From contig NZ_RRZK01000020.1 of NCBI RefSeq assembly GCF_004348895.1, forward strand, positions 100,762-164,761: a stretch of DNA of 64,000 nucleotides, written 5' to 3'. Under the pieces are notes generated by a model. The model did no database searches. It had not been told where the DNA came from and was given only the letters and a program-made list of their open reading frames with translations. The DNA comes from Pseudomonas vancouverensis (GTDB lineage: Bacteria; Pseudomonadota; Gammaproteobacteria; Pseudomonadales; Pseudomonadaceae). Made by a program: the position numbers and the translations under genes. Positions 1 to 9,380 of this stretch are shown here, piece after piece. Position 1 is the first letter of the stretch, and each line of letters begins with the position of its first letter.

Positions 1-110
1 GCGGTATGCGCTGGATACGGAGCTCATGTTAGGCAAAGGCACTGGCGTATTGGGTGCATAGCGTCGATGATATGCGACAGATCGTCCAGATCTGCTACCG
101 AGAGATCGTC

Positions 111-926
111 ATGGATCGCCTGTCCACCTTGCTCAATCACTTCGGCGTCAATGCCGGCACCTTCCACAGCGGCACCTTTTGCGGCACCGCCGATTACGAC
201 GGTCGTCAGGCCAGCGGGCATCTGCACCTGCTTCAGCGGGGTGAGCTGATGCTTCGGCTGAACGATGGGCCGGACATGCGCCTGACCGAGCCGACCCTGA
301 TCTTTTTCCCCCGGCCGTATCACCATCGGATGTTCGCGACTGACACCTCTGACACGCAGTTGGTCTGCGCGACCCTGGATTTCGATGGTGGCGCGGGCAA
401 TGCCCTGGCAGCGGCGTTGCCGGAGTATCTGGTGCTCAAGCTCGATGAGATTCCGGCTCTGGCCGGGACGCTGGAGTGGTTGTTCAACGAAGCGTTCGAG
501 GGTTCGTGCGGGCGTGAGGCGGTGATGGACCGCTTGTTCGAGTTGCTGGTGATTCTGCTGCTGCGGCACATCCTCAGTACCCGTGGTCAGCAACCGGGGA
601 TGATGGCCGGGCTGGCCGATGCGCGACTGTCGCGGCCTATGAGCCTGATGCACGAAACCCCGGCCAAGGCCTGGAGCGTGGCCGAGCTTTCAGTGGCGGC
701 GAACATGTCGCGAGCCAGCTTCGCCGAACACTTTCGCCGGGTGGTCGGGCAGACACCGGTGGATTACCTGGTGAGCTGGCGCATCAGCCTGGCGCAGAAG
801 CGCCTGCGCGAGGGGCGGCCGATTGCGCTGATTGCAGAGGAGGTTGGCTACGAAAGTCCCTCGGCGCTGGCCCGGGCGTTTCGGCGCAAGACCGGATTGA
901 GTCCGCGGGAGTGGAAGGGTGGCTGA
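111..926 (+). CDS. AraC family transcriptional regulator (cupin N-terminus)
   Basis: The last ~100 residues hold two AraC-type helix-turn-helix motifs (first around 'WSVAELSVAANMSRASFAEHF', second around 'IALIAEEVGYESPSALARAF') ending in the family signature FRRKTGLSPREW. The N-terminal part resembles the AraC_binding_2/cupin_6 sensor domain that binds a small ligand. An in-frame GTG at 54 and ATG at 72 lie upstream, but the ATG at 111 gives the usual family beginning (MDRLSTLL) and has GAGAG about six bases ahead, so I chose it. The target is not visible: the gene stands alone before a REP pair and the convergent ilvD. Family call is secure, ligand unknown. Confidence 0.85.
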   Translation: MDRLSTLLNHFGVNAGTFHSGTFCGTADYDGRQASGHLHLLQRGELMLRLNDGPDMRLTEPTLIFFPRPYHHRMFATDTSDTQLVCATLDFDGGAGNALAAALPEYLVLKLDEIPALAGTLEWLFNEAFEGSCGREAVMDRLFELLVILLLRHILSTRGQQPGMMAGLADARLSRPMSLMHETPAKAWSVAELSVAANMSRASFAEHFRRVVGQTPVDYLVSWRISLAQKRLREGRPIALIAEEVGYESPSALARAFRRKTGLSPREWKGG

Positions 927-999
927 TCAGCACAGATCCCTATGGGAGCGGGTTTGTTCGGGGCGGCGATTTTCATAATCCCTGTTGCCGACACTCCGT

Positions 1000-1096
1000 C
1001 ATCGCGAGCAAGCTCGCTCCCACAGGGATTGGGGTTGTCCACAAAATTTGTGAGCGCCTGTGAAACCTGTGGGAGCGAGCTTGCTCCGGGCGGCGT
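1000..1096. repeat. REP doublet (inverted pair)
   Basis: Two REP copies in opposite orientation: ATCGCGAGCAAGCTCGCTCCC at about 1001-1021 and its reverse form CCTGTGGGAGCGAGCTTGCTCC at about 1066-1087. They lie between the end of the AraC gene and the end of ilvD, the usual position for such elements at convergent gene ends. A weaker, degraded copy may lie at 945-965. Confidence 0.8.
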
Positions 1097-1137
1097 TCCG
1101 ACGATGGCCATGGTTCAGACAACCCATCCCTCGCAGC

Positions 1138-2820
1138 CTAAAGATACTTGTCCGTCACCGCCCCCTCAGACGCACTGGACACGGTCTTCGCATACTTGGC
1201 CAACACCCCGCGCCTGTACTTGGGCTGCGGCCGCACCCAGCGCGACTTGCGCTCGGCGAGCACAGCATCCGTCACGTCCACGCTGATTTGCCGGGTTTGT
1301 GCATCGATGATGATCCGGTCGCCGTTCTCGATCAGCGCAATGGGCCCGCCCTCAAAAGCCTCGGGTGTGATATGCCCGACCACAAAACCATGGGAGCCGC
1401 CGGAAAAACGCCCGTCGGTGATCAATGCCACGTCCTTGCCCAAGCCCTTGCCCATGACCGCCGAGGTTGGCGAGAGCATCTCGCGCATGCCCGGGCCACC
1501 CTTGGGCCCCTCGTAGCGGATCACGATCACCTCACCGGGCTGCACTTCGCCGTTGAGGATCCCGGCCAGCGCGCCTTCCTCTCCGTGATAGACCCGTGCC
1601 GTGCCTTCGAAACGCAAGCCTTCCTTGCCGGTAATCTTCGCCACTGCGCCGGTGGGCGAGAGGTTGCCGCGCAGAATGACCAGGTGCGAGTCCTGCTTGA
1701 CCGGGCGGTCGAACGGCAGGATGACGTCCTGGCCCGGCGGATAATCGGGCACGTTTTGCAGGTTCTCCGCCAGGGTCTTGCCTGTGACGGTCAGCACATC
1801 TCCGTGCAACATCCCGGCATCGAGCATGCGCTTCATCAATGGTTGTATGCCGCCGATGGCCACCAGCTCACTCATCATGTAGTTGCCACTGGGGCGCAGG
1901 TCGGCGACCACCGGAGAGATCTTGCCGAGCTCAACGAAATCATCCAGGGTCAGCTCGACATCCACCGCGTTGGCCATGGCCAGCAGGTGCAGCACGGCGT
2001 TGGTCGAGCCGGCGAGGGCGATCACCACGCGTATGGCGTTTTCAAAGGCCTTGCGGGTCATGATGTCCCGCGGCTTGAGGTCGAGTTTCAGCAGCTCCAT
2101 GACCTGTTGCCCGGCACGATAACTGTCCGACGCCTTGTCGCCACCAATCGCGTCCTGGGAGCTGGAACCGGGCAAACTCATGCCCAGCGCCTCGATGGCC
2201 GAGGCCATGGTGTTGGCGGTGTACATGCCACCACAGGAACCGGGGCCGGGGATGGCCACTTCTTCGATCTGCCTGACCTGGATCTCGTTGATATCGCCTC
2301 GGGCATGCTGGCCCACGGCTTCGAACACGGAAATGATGTCAGTGTGCCCGGCACCCGGGCGAATGGTGCCGCCGTAGACGAAGATCGACGGACGATTGAG
2401 CCGCGCCATGCCGATCAGACAGCCGGGCATGTTCTTGTCGCAGCCGCCAATGGTGACCAGGCCATCAAAGCCTTCGCAACCGACCACCATTTCGATGGAG
2501 TCGGCAATCACTTCCCGCGAGACCAGCGAGTACTTCATGCCTTCGGTGCCGTTGGCGATGCCGTCGGAAATGGTGATGGTGTTGAAAATCACCCCTTTGG
2601 CGCCCGCCGCATTCGCACCTTTCTCCGCTTCAAGCGCCAGCTTGTCGATGTGCATGTTGCAGGGGGTGACCATGGCCCAGGTCGAGGCGATGCCGATTTG
2701 CGGTTTCTTGAAGTCTTCGTCGGTGAACCCCACGGCTCGCAGCATGGCGCGGGCGGGGGCGGCTTCGACACCGTCGATGACCTCGGAGGAGTATTTGCGC
2801 AGATCGTCTTTGTCGCTCAT
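1138..2820 (-). CDS. ilvD: Dihydroxy-acid dehydratase
   Basis: IlvD/Edd family enzyme of 560 residues that dehydrates 2,3-dihydroxy-isovalerate or -methylvalerate to the 2-oxo acids of branched-chain amino acid synthesis. Three cysteines that bind the iron-sulfur cluster are in their expected contexts: TPCNMH (Cys54), [10 protein letters not shown] (Cys127) and GPGSCGGMY (Cys196). The length is that of the shorter (about 560 residue) dehydratase class, not the ~615-residue E. coli type, which suggests a [2Fe-2S] enzyme. The ATG at 2820 follows AGGATG at a suitable distance. A paralogous sugar-acid dehydratase is the alternative, but the match to IlvD is full length. Confidence 0.88.
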   Translation of the reverse strand: MSDKDDLRKYSSEVIDGVEAAPARAMLRAVGFTDEDFKKPQIGIASTWAMVTPCNMHIDKLALEAEKGANAAGAKGVIFNTITISDGIANGTEGMKYSLVSREVIADSIEMVVGCEGFDGLVTIGGCDKNMPGCLIGMARLNRPSIFVYGGTIRPGAGHTDIISVFEAVGQHARGDINEIQVRQIEEVAIPGPGSCGGMYTANTMASAIEALGMSLPGSSSQDAIGGDKASDSYRAGQQVMELLKLDLKPRDIMTRKAFENAIRVVIALAGSTNAVLHLLAMANAVDVELTLDDFVELGKISPVVADLRPSGNYMMSELVAIGGIQPLMKRMLDAGMLHGDVLTVTGKTLAENLQNVPDYPPGQDVILPFDRPVKQDSHLVILRGNLSPTGAVAKITGKEGLRFEGTARVYHGEEGALAGILNGEVQPGEVIVIRYEGPKGGPGMREMLSPTSAVMGKGLGKDVALITDGRFSGGSHGFVVGHITPEAFEGGPIALIENGDRIIIDAQTRQISVDVTDAVLAERKSRWVRPQPKYRRGVLAKYAKTVSSASEGAVTDKYL

Positions 2821-3195
2821 GACACATCCTCACACACTCTTGGGATTAAACAGCATGAGTATAGAGGCGCTGGGAGCCTGCCCCGGGACTTGTGAGTCAG
2901 CAACAGACGCGCGGGTTTGCCACTACGTGATATTCTTCGCGCCAACTTGGTTTGACCTATTCAGTTTGCAGGCCCCGCAGGCGTGCAAACCGGATCACTG
3001 TCGCTCAAGTAGCTGAAGCCAATAAAGATAAAAAGTCAGTTCAGAAGGGACATTAAACGGAGGTCGATGCGGTTCGTCGGCCTTGTGTGCCCACCCTGCG
3101 ATTCTCGAGTACCGCCACCCGTGACTGCCGTGAAACATGAGGCAGCGGGCGCGAGGAACAAGGGGCGGATTGCGTTTTATCATTAGGTGCTACAG
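2821..3195. other. Divergent ilvD/mqo intergenic region (375 bp)
   Basis: This stretch must hold the divergent promoters of ilvD and mqo. Visible are an inverted repeat TTTGCA...TGCAAA at about 2966-2990 and an AT-rich block with AATAAAGATAAAAAG at about 3020-3034. It also contains a 39-codon open frame (3067-3186), described separately. I see no tRNA, transposon remnant or confident sigma-70 hexamer pair. Confidence 0.5.
3067..3186 (+). CDS. Possible 39-residue leader ORF upstream of mqo
   Basis: ATG at 3067 is preceded by ACGGAGGTCG, a strong ribosome-binding core that sits unusually close (three bases between GGAGG and ATG). The frame runs to TAG at 3184-3186, nine bases before the mqo ATG at 3196. 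The peptide (begins MRFVGLVCPPCD) is basic and resembles nothing I know. It could be a translated leader controlling mqo or a chance frame; only the ribosome-binding site and its placement support it. Confidence 0.25.
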   Translation: MRFVGLVCPPCDSRVPPPVTAVKHEAAGARNKGRIAFYH

Positions 3196-4839
3196 ATGTT
3201 TAAGAAAGTGAACACAGCCTTGCTCGGGCTGGCCTTGTCGATGGGGATCTCGACAGCCCAGGCCGAAGCGAAGAAAGTCGATGTCCTGCTGATTGGCGGC
3301 GGCATCATGAGTGCCACCCTGGGTGTCTGGCTCAACGAGCTGGAACCTGGCATGTCGATGGAAATGGTCGAGCGCCTCGATGGCGTCGCCCTGGAAAGCT
3401 CCAACGGCTGGAACAACGCCGGTACCGGTCACTCCGCCCTGGCTGAACTGAACTACACGCCGGAAGACGACAAGGGCAACGTGTCGATCCCGAAGGCCGT
3501 TGAAATCAACGAAGCGTTCCAGATCTCTCGTCAATTCTGGGCCTGGCAGGTTCAGCAAGGCGTGCTGAAGAACCCGCGTTCGTTCATCAACTCCACGCCG
3601 CACATGAGCTTCGTGTGGGGCGATGACAACATCAAGTTCCTGAAAAAGCGCTACGAAGCCCTGCAGGCGAGTCCGCTGTTCGCCGGCATGCAGTACTCCG
3701 AAGACCCGGCTGTGATCAAGCAGTGGGTGCCGCTGATGATGGAAGGGCGTGATCCTAGCCAGAAAGTCGCCGCCACCTGGAGCCCGATCGGCACCGACGT
3801 GAACTTCGGTGAAATCACCCGTCAGTTCGTTGCGCACCTGCAAACCACGCCGAAGTTCGACCTGAAGCTGTCCAGCGAAGTGCAGGACATCAGCAAGAAC
3901 GCCGACGGCAGCTGGCGCGTCAGCTACAAGAACCTGAAAGACGGCAGCAAGTCTGAAACCGACGCCAAGTTCGTGTTCATCGGCGCCGGCGGCGGTGCCC
4001 TGCACCTGCTGCAGAAGTCCGGTATCCCTGAAGCCAAGGAATACGCCGGCTTCCCGGTGGGCGGCTCGTTCCTGGTGACCGAGAACCCGACCATCGCCGA
4101 GCAACACCTGGCCAAGGCCTACGGCAAAGCCTCCGTTGGCGCACCGCCGATGTCGGTTCCGCACCTGGACACCCGCGTGCTGGACGGCAAGCGCGTGATC
4201 CTGTTTGGCCCATTCGCCACCTTCAGCACCAAGTTCCTGAAAGAAGGTTCGTACCTGGACCTGCTGACCACCACTACCACGCACAACGTGTGGCCAATGA
4301 CCAAGGTCGGCATCAAGGAATACCCGCTGGTGGAGTACCTGGCAGGCCAGTTGATGCTGTCTGACGAAGATCGGATGAACGCCCTGAAGGAATACTTCCC
4401 GAACGCCAAGGCCGAAGACTGGCGCCTGTGGCAAGCCGGCCAGCGCGTGCAGATCATCAAGCGTGATGAAGCCGCCGGTGGCGTGTTGAAACTGGGCACC
4501 GAAATCGTCGCCGCACAGGACGGCACCATCGCCGGCCTGCTGGGCGCCTCCCCAGGCGCTTCGACCGCTGCACCGATCATGCTGACCGTGCTGCAGAAGG
4601 TCTTCAAGGACAAGGTCGCGAGCCCTGAGTGGCAGGAAAAACTGCACCAGATCGTACCGAGCTACGGCACCCAACTGAACGTGAGCCCGGAGAAAGTGGC
4701 ACAGGAATGGGCCTACACCGCCAAGGTGCTGGAGCTGACCCCTCCACCGGCAGTGCTGCCTCCGGCCGTGAAGCCAGTGACCGTCGATACCGACGCCAAA
4801 GCGCCAAAGGCGAATGCGGCGAGTGACATGGCGCTGTAA
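3196..4839 (+). CDS. mqo: Malate:quinone oxidoreductase
   Basis: FAD-dependent membrane-associated enzyme that oxidises malate to oxaloacetate and passes electrons to quinone in the TCA cycle. The dinucleotide-binding motif [13 protein letters not shown] follows a hydrophobic, signal-like N-terminus ([15 protein letters not shown]). [13 protein letters not shown] and [11 protein letters not shown] are diagnostic of MQO, and the protein matches E. coli Mqo end to end. Of two possible starts I prefer the ATG at 3196, with AGGTG six bases ahead, over the GTG at 3187. The C-terminus carries a Pro/Ala/Lys-rich extension ending DMAL. The gene is monocistronic, ending in a strong terminator. Confidence 0.95.
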   Translation: MFKKVNTALLGLALSMGISTAQAEAKKVDVLLIGGGIMSATLGVWLNELEPGMSMEMVERLDGVALESSNGWNNAGTGHSALAELNYTPEDDKGNVSIPKAVEINEAFQISRQFWAWQVQQGVLKNPRSFINSTPHMSFVWGDDNIKFLKKRYEALQASPLFAGMQYSEDPAVIKQWVPLMMEGRDPSQKVAATWSPIGTDVNFGEITRQFVAHLQTTPKFDLKLSSEVQDISKNADGSWRVSYKNLKDGSKSETDAKFVFIGAGGGALHLLQKSGIPEAKEYAGFPVGGSFLVTENPTIAEQHLAKAYGKASVGAPPMSVPHLDTRVLDGKRVILFGPFATFSTKFLKEGSYLDLLTTTTTHNVWPMTKVGIKEYPLVEYLAGQLMLSDEDRMNALKEYFPNAKAEDWRLWQAGQRVQIIKRDEAAGGVLKLGTEIVAAQDGTIAGLLGASPGASTAAPIMLTVLQKVFKDKVASPEWQEKLHQIVPSYGTQLNVSPEKVAQEWAYTAKVLELTPPPAVLPPAVKPVTVDTDAKAPKANAASDMAL

Positions 4840-4858
4840 CCCGACGCCTGACACGAAG

Positions 4859-4896
4859 AAGCCCACTGAACCGGAGACGGTCAGTGGGCTTTTTGT
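4859..4896 (+). terminator. Rho-independent terminator of mqo
   Basis: The stem AGCCCACTGA / TCAGTGGGCT with an ~10-base loop is followed by TTTTTG, 20 bases after the mqo stop. It also has AAGAAG on the left side. Confidence 0.85.
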
Positions 4897-4900
4897 TGGG

Positions 4901-5002
4901 CTGTAGGAGCCAGCATGCTGGCGATGGTGGTTAACGATGATGAGTAAAGCCTGAAGGAACGCGGGGCCTTTGAGTCCATCGCCAGCATGCTGGCTCCTAC
5001 AG
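4901..5002. repeat. Long inverted repeat, REP-like doublet of a second class
   Basis: The arms CTGTAGGAGCCAGCATGCTGG (from 4901, extending to 4927) and the exact reverse complement (4976-5002) are 27 bp each, separated by 48 bp. The core 'GTAGGAGCCAGCATGCTGGCGAT' is a REP family distinct from the GAGCGAGCTTGCTCGCGAT type elsewhere in the window. Confidence 0.85.
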
Positions 5003-5218
5003 GTGTCGGTCAGCATTCGTGCGAAACCTGCTGTCATCAAATGCAAAGTCATTGACGCTCAATGAAAAGCCGCCCGCTGGCGGGTGACGATACTGGCTCG
5101 TTGTGCGAAGTCGAACCGTGAAGCAAAACCGCAACGGTACATGGAGTCCTGTGCGTCTGCGCCCCTAATGGCGCCCTGTCAGTTGCATCTCGATAAAACA
5201 ATCAATAGAGAGCGCAAG

Positions 5219-6469
5219 ATGAAGTTCAGTTTTGTAGGTAACAGCACGCCGAGCCGCCGCCGAGTGCTGCGTGATGCGTTCACCCTGGCATTGGCGGCAT
5301 CGCCTTTGGCCAATCTTGCCCGCGCCGCCAGTGAGGCCGATGACGGCGCTGAAGAAGTGACCTTTGCCGCAGGCCCGCGGCCGCTGGTGCAATACCCGCA
5401 GAAGCGTCCATTGACCTTGGTGACCACCCGTCCGCCACACCTGGAGACGCCGTTTACGGTGTTCAACGAAGGGCCGATCACGCCCAATGACGCCTTTTTC
5501 GTGCGTTACCACCTGGCCAATTTCCCCACCAGCATTGACCCCGACACTTACCGCCTGACGATCAAGGGCGCGGTCAATTCGCCGTTGTCATTGTCCCTCG
5601 CCGAACTCAAGGCACTCGCAGCGCCGGTAGAAGTGGTCGCGGTCAATCAGTGCTCAGGTAACAGCCGCGGCTTCTCGATGCCCCGTGTGTTCGGCGCGCA
5701 ATTGGGCAATGGTTCCATGGGTAATGCTCGCTGGATAGGGGTGCCGCTCAAGGCAGTCCTGGAAAAGGCCGGGGTCAAGGCCCAGGCACAGCAAGTGACG
5801 TTCCGTGGGCTGGACAAGCCGGTGCTGCCGAGCACGCCGGAGTTCATCAAGGCGCTGGACATCAGCCACGCCATGGACGGTGAGCCGATGATTGCCTGGT
5901 CGATGAACGGTACCGACCTGCCTTTCCTCAATGGCTACCCGATTCGCCTGGTGGTGCCCGGTTACTTCGGCACTTATTGGGTCAAGCACCTGAGCGAGAT
6001 CGAAGTGCTCGACCATACGTTCGACGGCTTCTTCATGGCTAAAGGTTATCGGGTTCCGGATAACGACTGTTTCTGCGTCGCCCCCGGCACGACGCCGGCG
6101 AAAACCCTGCCGATCTCCAAATTGCCAGTGCGCAGTTTCATCACCAGCGTTAAACACGGCGCGGTCTTGCCGTTGAACAAATCAGTGCTGCTCAAGGGCA
6201 TTGCCTTCGATGGAGGGGCCGGGGTCAACAAGGTGGAGCTGTCCATCGACAACGGCAAGAGCTGGCGCGAAGCCACGCTGGGGGATGACCTTGGGCGCTT
6301 CTCTTTCCGTGAATGGTCGCTGCCGGTCAGCTTTACCAGCAAGGGCGCCACGCCCTTGATGGTGCGAGCCAGCAACACCGCGGGCGAGACGCAACCGTTG
6401 CAAGCCGATTGGAACCCCGGTGGTTATCGCCGCCACGTCGTCGAAACCCTGCACGTTACGGTCGCCTGA
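5219..6469 (+). CDS. sorA: Sulfite dehydrogenase, molybdopterin subunit (SorA-like), Tat-exported
   Basis: A 416-residue protein of the sulfite oxidase family. The N-terminus carries a twin-arginine signal (SRRRVLRDAFTLALAASPLA), so it is exported folded to the periplasm. Residues ~75-290 form the Mo-pterin domain with the metal-binding cysteine in NQCSGNSR (Cys145), and ~310-416 form the dimerisation domain. It should oxidise sulfite to sulfate and pass electrons to the cytochrome encoded 10 bp downstream. I chose the ATG at 5219 because it starts the Tat signal and has AGAGAGCG ahead; the frame extends upstream to 5084. Physiological substrate (sulfite or another S compound) is inferred from family. 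Confidence 0.85.
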   Translation: MKFSFVGNSTPSRRRVLRDAFTLALAASPLANLARAASEADDGAEEVTFAAGPRPLVQYPQKRPLTLVTTRPPHLETPFTVFNEGPITPNDAFFVRYHLANFPTSIDPDTYRLTIKGAVNSPLSLSLAELKALAAPVEVVAVNQCSGNSRGFSMPRVFGAQLGNGSMGNARWIGVPLKAVLEKAGVKAQAQQVTFRGLDKPVLPSTPEFIKALDISHAMDGEPMIAWSMNGTDLPFLNGYPIRLVVPGYFGTYWVKHLSEIEVLDHTFDGFFMAKGYRVPDNDCFCVAPGTTPAKTLPISKLPVRSFITSVKHGAVLPLNKSVLLKGIAFDGGAGVNKVELSIDNGKSWREATLGDDLGRFSFREWSLPVSFTSKGATPLMVRASNTAGETQPLQADWNPGGYRRHVVETLHVTVA

Positions 6470-6479
6470 GGAGCCTTGC

Positions 6480-7115
6480 ATGAACCTTGTTAAACGCATG
6501 ATGCAGCTGGCCTGCGCGGCACAGTTTTGCCTGGTGGGCATGGCAGGCGCCGCGCCGCTGTCGATCACCTTGCCGGCGGAAACGGCGGCGTTCAAACCCA
6601 GTTCGCTGCCGGGCTATCCATTGGCCCAACAGAAATGCTCCACCTGCCACTCCGCCGACTACATCAACTATCAGCCGCCGGGCATGAGCCTGGCGCAGTG
6701 GACCGGGGAGGCGAGCAAGATGCAGCACGTGTACGGCGCGCCGATCAGCGATCAGGATGTGACCATCATCGGTGCCTACCTCGCGACGACCTATGGCAGT
6801 GCCAAGGCGAGCGATGCCGATGTGCAGGCCGCTTCAAATCCGGTGCCGGCGGCAACTGTCGCCAAGGCTGAGCCAATGACATTGCTGCAGAACAACGGCT
6901 GTCTGGCGTGCCACGCAGTGGATCACAAGGTCGTCGGTCCGGCCTATCACGATGTGGCGGCCAAATATGCCAGTGACCCGCAGGCGCAGGCCAAGGTCAT
7001 CGCCAGCATTCAACAGGGCGGTAGCGGCAAGTGGGGGGAAATCCCAATGCCGCCGTTCGCTCAGTTGAGCCCGGAGGAGCTGCAAGGTCTGGCGTCCTTC
7101 ATTCTGCATCAGTGA
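6480..7115 (+). CDS. sorB: Diheme c-type cytochrome, probable electron acceptor of SorA (SorB-like)
   Basis: A 211-residue periplasmic protein with an N-terminal signal peptide and two haem c motifs, CSTCH (residues 53-57) and CLACH (141-145). The first half matches SorB-type cytochromes (KCSTCHSADY). The second half resembles a cytochrome c551 domain, with a likely Met ligand in IPMPPF. An Ala/Pro linker joins the two. The ATG at 6480 follows GAGGAGCC and lies 10 bp after sorA, so the two are one operon. SorB is usually monohaem, making this a probable fusion of SorB with its downstream electron carrier. Confidence 0.8.
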   Translation: MNLVKRMMQLACAAQFCLVGMAGAAPLSITLPAETAAFKPSSLPGYPLAQQKCSTCHSADYINYQPPGMSLAQWTGEASKMQHVYGAPISDQDVTIIGAYLATTYGSAKASDADVQAASNPVPAATVAKAEPMTLLQNNGCLACHAVDHKVVGPAYHDVAAKYASDPQAQAKVIASIQQGGSGKWGEIPMPPFAQLSPEELQGLASFILHQ

Positions 7116-7141
7116 GCTGGGCATCACCCGGTAGTCCGATG

Positions 7142-7184
7142 CAAAAAGCCCCCTGAACCGGGCTCGGTCAGTGGGCTTTTTGTT
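7142..7184 (+). terminator. Terminator after sorAB
   Basis: AAAAAGCCC...TCAGTGGGCTTTTT forms an imperfect hairpin with A-run and T-run flanks. It lies between sorB and the convergent glycosyltransferase gene and may act in both directions. Confidence 0.7.
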
Positions 7185-7236
7185 TTGACAGGAGCAGGCT
7201 GGCTCCCAAGCAGGATGTTTGGCTCCGGGAATCCGA

Positions 7237-8079
7237 TCAGGACGTCGACGACTTCATCCCGTCAAAGCGCTTGAGAATATCCTCGTACATCTTGGTACGA
7301 CGGTGATTCTCGCCATACCCGCCAGCGGCAGACACGGTGCCGGACTGGATGTGGTCCAGGTATTTGAAGATCTTGCCGGGGGAGAGGAACACCACTTTGT
7401 AGCCCAGATCGATCATGCGGTCTTGCAGGGTGTAGCCGGGTACGCGGTCGTCGAGCTGGAAGTGCAGGCCCTGTTGCTTCATGCGTTTGGTGTTCCACAG
7501 GGTGCAGAAGCTCTTGAGGTGGACTTCCCGGTACGGCTTGGGGTCTTTCGAGCGCAGGCCGAGCGACTGTTTCATGCGCCGCACGTGGTGTTTTGCAAAG
7601 CGTGAACTGAAGCGCCAGGCGGTTCGCACCAGGCCACGGTTGAGTTGCTCGGTGCAGCCGACGGCGACCACTTTCGCGTCCCGTTCGCAGTAGTCCATCA
7701 TCATCGCGAACACCCGGGCGTCGAAAACGAAGGTGTCGGTGTGCATCAGGAACAGGTAGTCGGTGTTGATCCGCGCCAGGGCCATGTCCAGGGCTTTGCC
7801 GTGGGCGATATGGCCCAATTCCTTGCCCGGTGATTCGCGCTCGATCAGGTTGATCCAGTCGAGGCTGCGCAGGTATTCGACGCTGGCATCGGCCGAGTCG
7901 TTGTCCACCACCCACACCGGAATGCCGGCCTTGGTCACGTGGTCGTGCAGCAGGTCGAGGCAGATCTTCGTCAGGTCGTGGGTTTTGTAATTGACCAGCA
8001 CAATGCTGAAACGCGGTTTGATGACTTGCTCGACGTTGCCCATCTGCGAAATGCTCGACTGCCCGAAAGCGTCGAACAA
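7237..8079 (-). CDS. Family 2 glycosyltransferase
   Basis: A GT-A fold enzyme: FSIVLVNYKTHDLT begins the nucleotide-sugar domain, VVDNDSADAS carries the first acidic motif and FLMHTDTFVFD is the DXD-like metal site. Residues ~160-280 are a less conserved acceptor region rich in Arg and Lys. It has no membrane segment, so it is cytosolic or peripheral and probably adds one sugar to a surface glycan. The frame opens at a TTG (8079); an ATG at 8043 gives a 268-residue product. Neither has a strong ribosome-binding site, so the start is open. Donor and acceptor are unknown. Confidence 0.75.
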   Translation of the reverse strand: MFDAFGQSSISQMGNVEQVIKPRFSIVLVNYKTHDLTKICLDLLHDHVTKAGIPVWVVDNDSADASVEYLRSLDWINLIERESPGKELGHIAHGKALDMALARINTDYLFLMHTDTFVFDARVFAMMMDYCERDAKVVAVGCTEQLNRGLVRTAWRFSSRFAKHHVRRMKQSLGLRSKDPKPYREVHLKSFCTLWNTKRMKQQGLHFQLDDRVPGYTLQDRMIDLGYKVVFLSPGKIFKYLDHIQSGTVSAAGGYGENHRRTKMYEDILKRFDGMKSSTS

Positions 8080-8193
8080 TAAAGAGGCAACCTTAGTCGA
8101 AACTTAATTTTCCGGTTCCGTTGGTCAGTGTCGCCGACTTTAGTTGTTACACGATGTGTTTCATTTTCAGGGTGTGCCTGCTCACAAGTCCCG

Positions 8194-8286
8194 TAGGAGC
8201 GAGCTTGCTCGCGATTGCAATGTCTCATTCGGCACTTGAGTTGATTGACACACTGCCATCGCGAGCAAGCTCGCTCCCACAGGGAT
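8194..8286. repeat. REP doublet (inverted pair)
   Basis: GTAGGAGCGAGCTTGCTCGCGA at about 8195-8216 and its reverse complement TCGCGAGCAAGCTCGCTCCC at about 8261-8280 flank a 44-bp spacer. It lies between the glycosyltransferase start and the LysR stop. Confidence 0.85.
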
Positions 8287-8310
8287 AGCGGTGTTGAGCA
8301 ATGATTGGTG

Positions 8311-9198
8311 TCAGGCAGCCGGAAACAGCTGTTCCTTCAGAAAGTCGATAAACACCCGCAGCTTCGGCGAGGGGTGCTTGCCCGAAGGCCACATGATCTG
8401 GAACGTGCCCGTCTCCGAGCAGTCCGTGAGTACGCTCACCAGCTTGCCGCAGTCGAGCCATTGGCGAATGGCGAAGTCGGGCAGGTAGGCGATACCGACA
8501 CCCTGGACCGCAAAGCCGACCCGGGCCTCGAGGTTGTTGCACACCACTGAGGTAGGCAGTTGCAAATCGAGTTCCTGGTCGTTGCGGCGGATCGGCCAGA
8601 CCTGCAGTTTGCCGGTATTGGGAAAACGAAACTGGATGCAGGTATGGCGCAACAGATCCGTTGGCTGTTCCGGGATGCCATGGCGCTGGAAGTAGTCTGG
8701 CGCGCCAGCCAGGATCATCTGGTAGTCGCCAAGGTGCCGTGCCGTCAGGCTCGAATCGGGCAGCTCACCGCTGCGCAACACCGCGTCGTAACCTTCCTCT
8801 ATCACCTCGACACGCCGGTCGTCGAACGTCAGGTCAAGCTCGATAGAGGGGTAGGCAATGCGAAACCGCGCCAGCGTCGGAATAAACGGGTCACTGACCA
8901 GCGGCAGGCTGATTTTCAAACGGCCACGGGGCAGGGTGCTGGTCTGGGAAAACTCGGCCTCGGCGGCTTCTATTTCCGCAAGGATGCGCTGGCTGCGCTC
9001 AAGGAACCGGTGGCCTTCCTCGGTCAGGGTCACGCTGCGTGTGCTGCGGTTGAACAGCCTGACGCCGAACCGCTCTTCCAGGCGCACGATGCTTTTGCCA
9101 ATGGCCGAGGCCGAGACACCCATCAGGCGAGCGGTGGCCACGAAGCTGCGGGTTTCGGCCACGGACACGAAAACATTCAGGGTGTTAAGGCTGTCCAT
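8311..9198 (-). CDS. LysR family regulator (CrgA-type), divergent from the MDR oxidoreductase gene
   Basis: The N-terminal winged HTH (residues ~3-62: FVSVAETRSFVATARLMGVS, then LEERFGVRLFNRSTRSVTLT) and the C-terminal effector domain (~90-290) are complete. I took the ATG at 9198 (MDSLNTLNVF), which has GAGAGCC ahead, although the frame is open to 9252. The divergent arrangement with the oxidoreductase gene at 9381, and three ACGGAAC half-sites between them, make this its likely direct regulator. The inducer is not visible. Confidence 0.88.
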   Translation of the reverse strand: MDSLNTLNVFVSVAETRSFVATARLMGVSASAIGKSIVRLEERFGVRLFNRSTRSVTLTEEGHRFLERSQRILAEIEAAEAEFSQTSTLPRGRLKISLPLVSDPFIPTLARFRIAYPSIELDLTFDDRRVEVIEEGYDAVLRSGELPDSSLTARHLGDYQMILAGAPDYFQRHGIPEQPTDLLRHTCIQFRFPNTGKLQVWPIRRNDQELDLQLPTSVVCNNLEARVGFAVQGVGIAYLPDFAIRQWLDCGKLVSVLTDCSETGTFQIMWPSGKHPSPKLRVFIDFLKEQLFPAA

Positions 9199-9278
9199 TC
9201 TGGCTCTCGATGACGGATGCACGATGCCTGATGTTAACCGGTTTTTTCGCAATGTCCCGCAGGCAATGTGCGGGAATT

Positions 9279-9308
9279 ACGGAACAAAAGTTCCGTAGAT
9301 AACGGAAC
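9279..9308. promoter_or_regulatory. Triple half-site operator (ACGGAAC / GTTCCGT / ACGGAAC)
   Basis: Three exact 7-bp half-sites alternate in orientation: ACGGAAC 9279-9285, GTTCCGT 9290-9296, ACGGAAC 9302-9308. Start-to-start distances are 11 and 12 bp, about one helical turn. It lies between the divergent LysR gene and the oxidoreductase gene. Direct sequence observation; binding by the adjacent LysR is inference. Confidence 0.65.
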
Positions 9309-9380
9309 GCTCACCTACTTAATCCACTGCATGACGGTCCCTAAGATAGGCATCACTGATACCTGCCCGAGATAGCCGCC

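Noticed and set aside
1000..1096. Repeated inverted blocks considered as a CRISPR array
   Set aside because: They are paired palindromic REP units, not equal repeats with unique spacers, and no cas genes exist.
1060..2895. 611-residue plus-strand ORF
   Set aside because: It is the antisense shadow of ilvD, low-complexity and His/Asp/Gly-rich, with no homology expected; ilvD has full family motifs.
3190..5052. 620-residue minus-strand ORF
   Set aside because: Antisense shadow of mqo, caused by high GC and codon bias.
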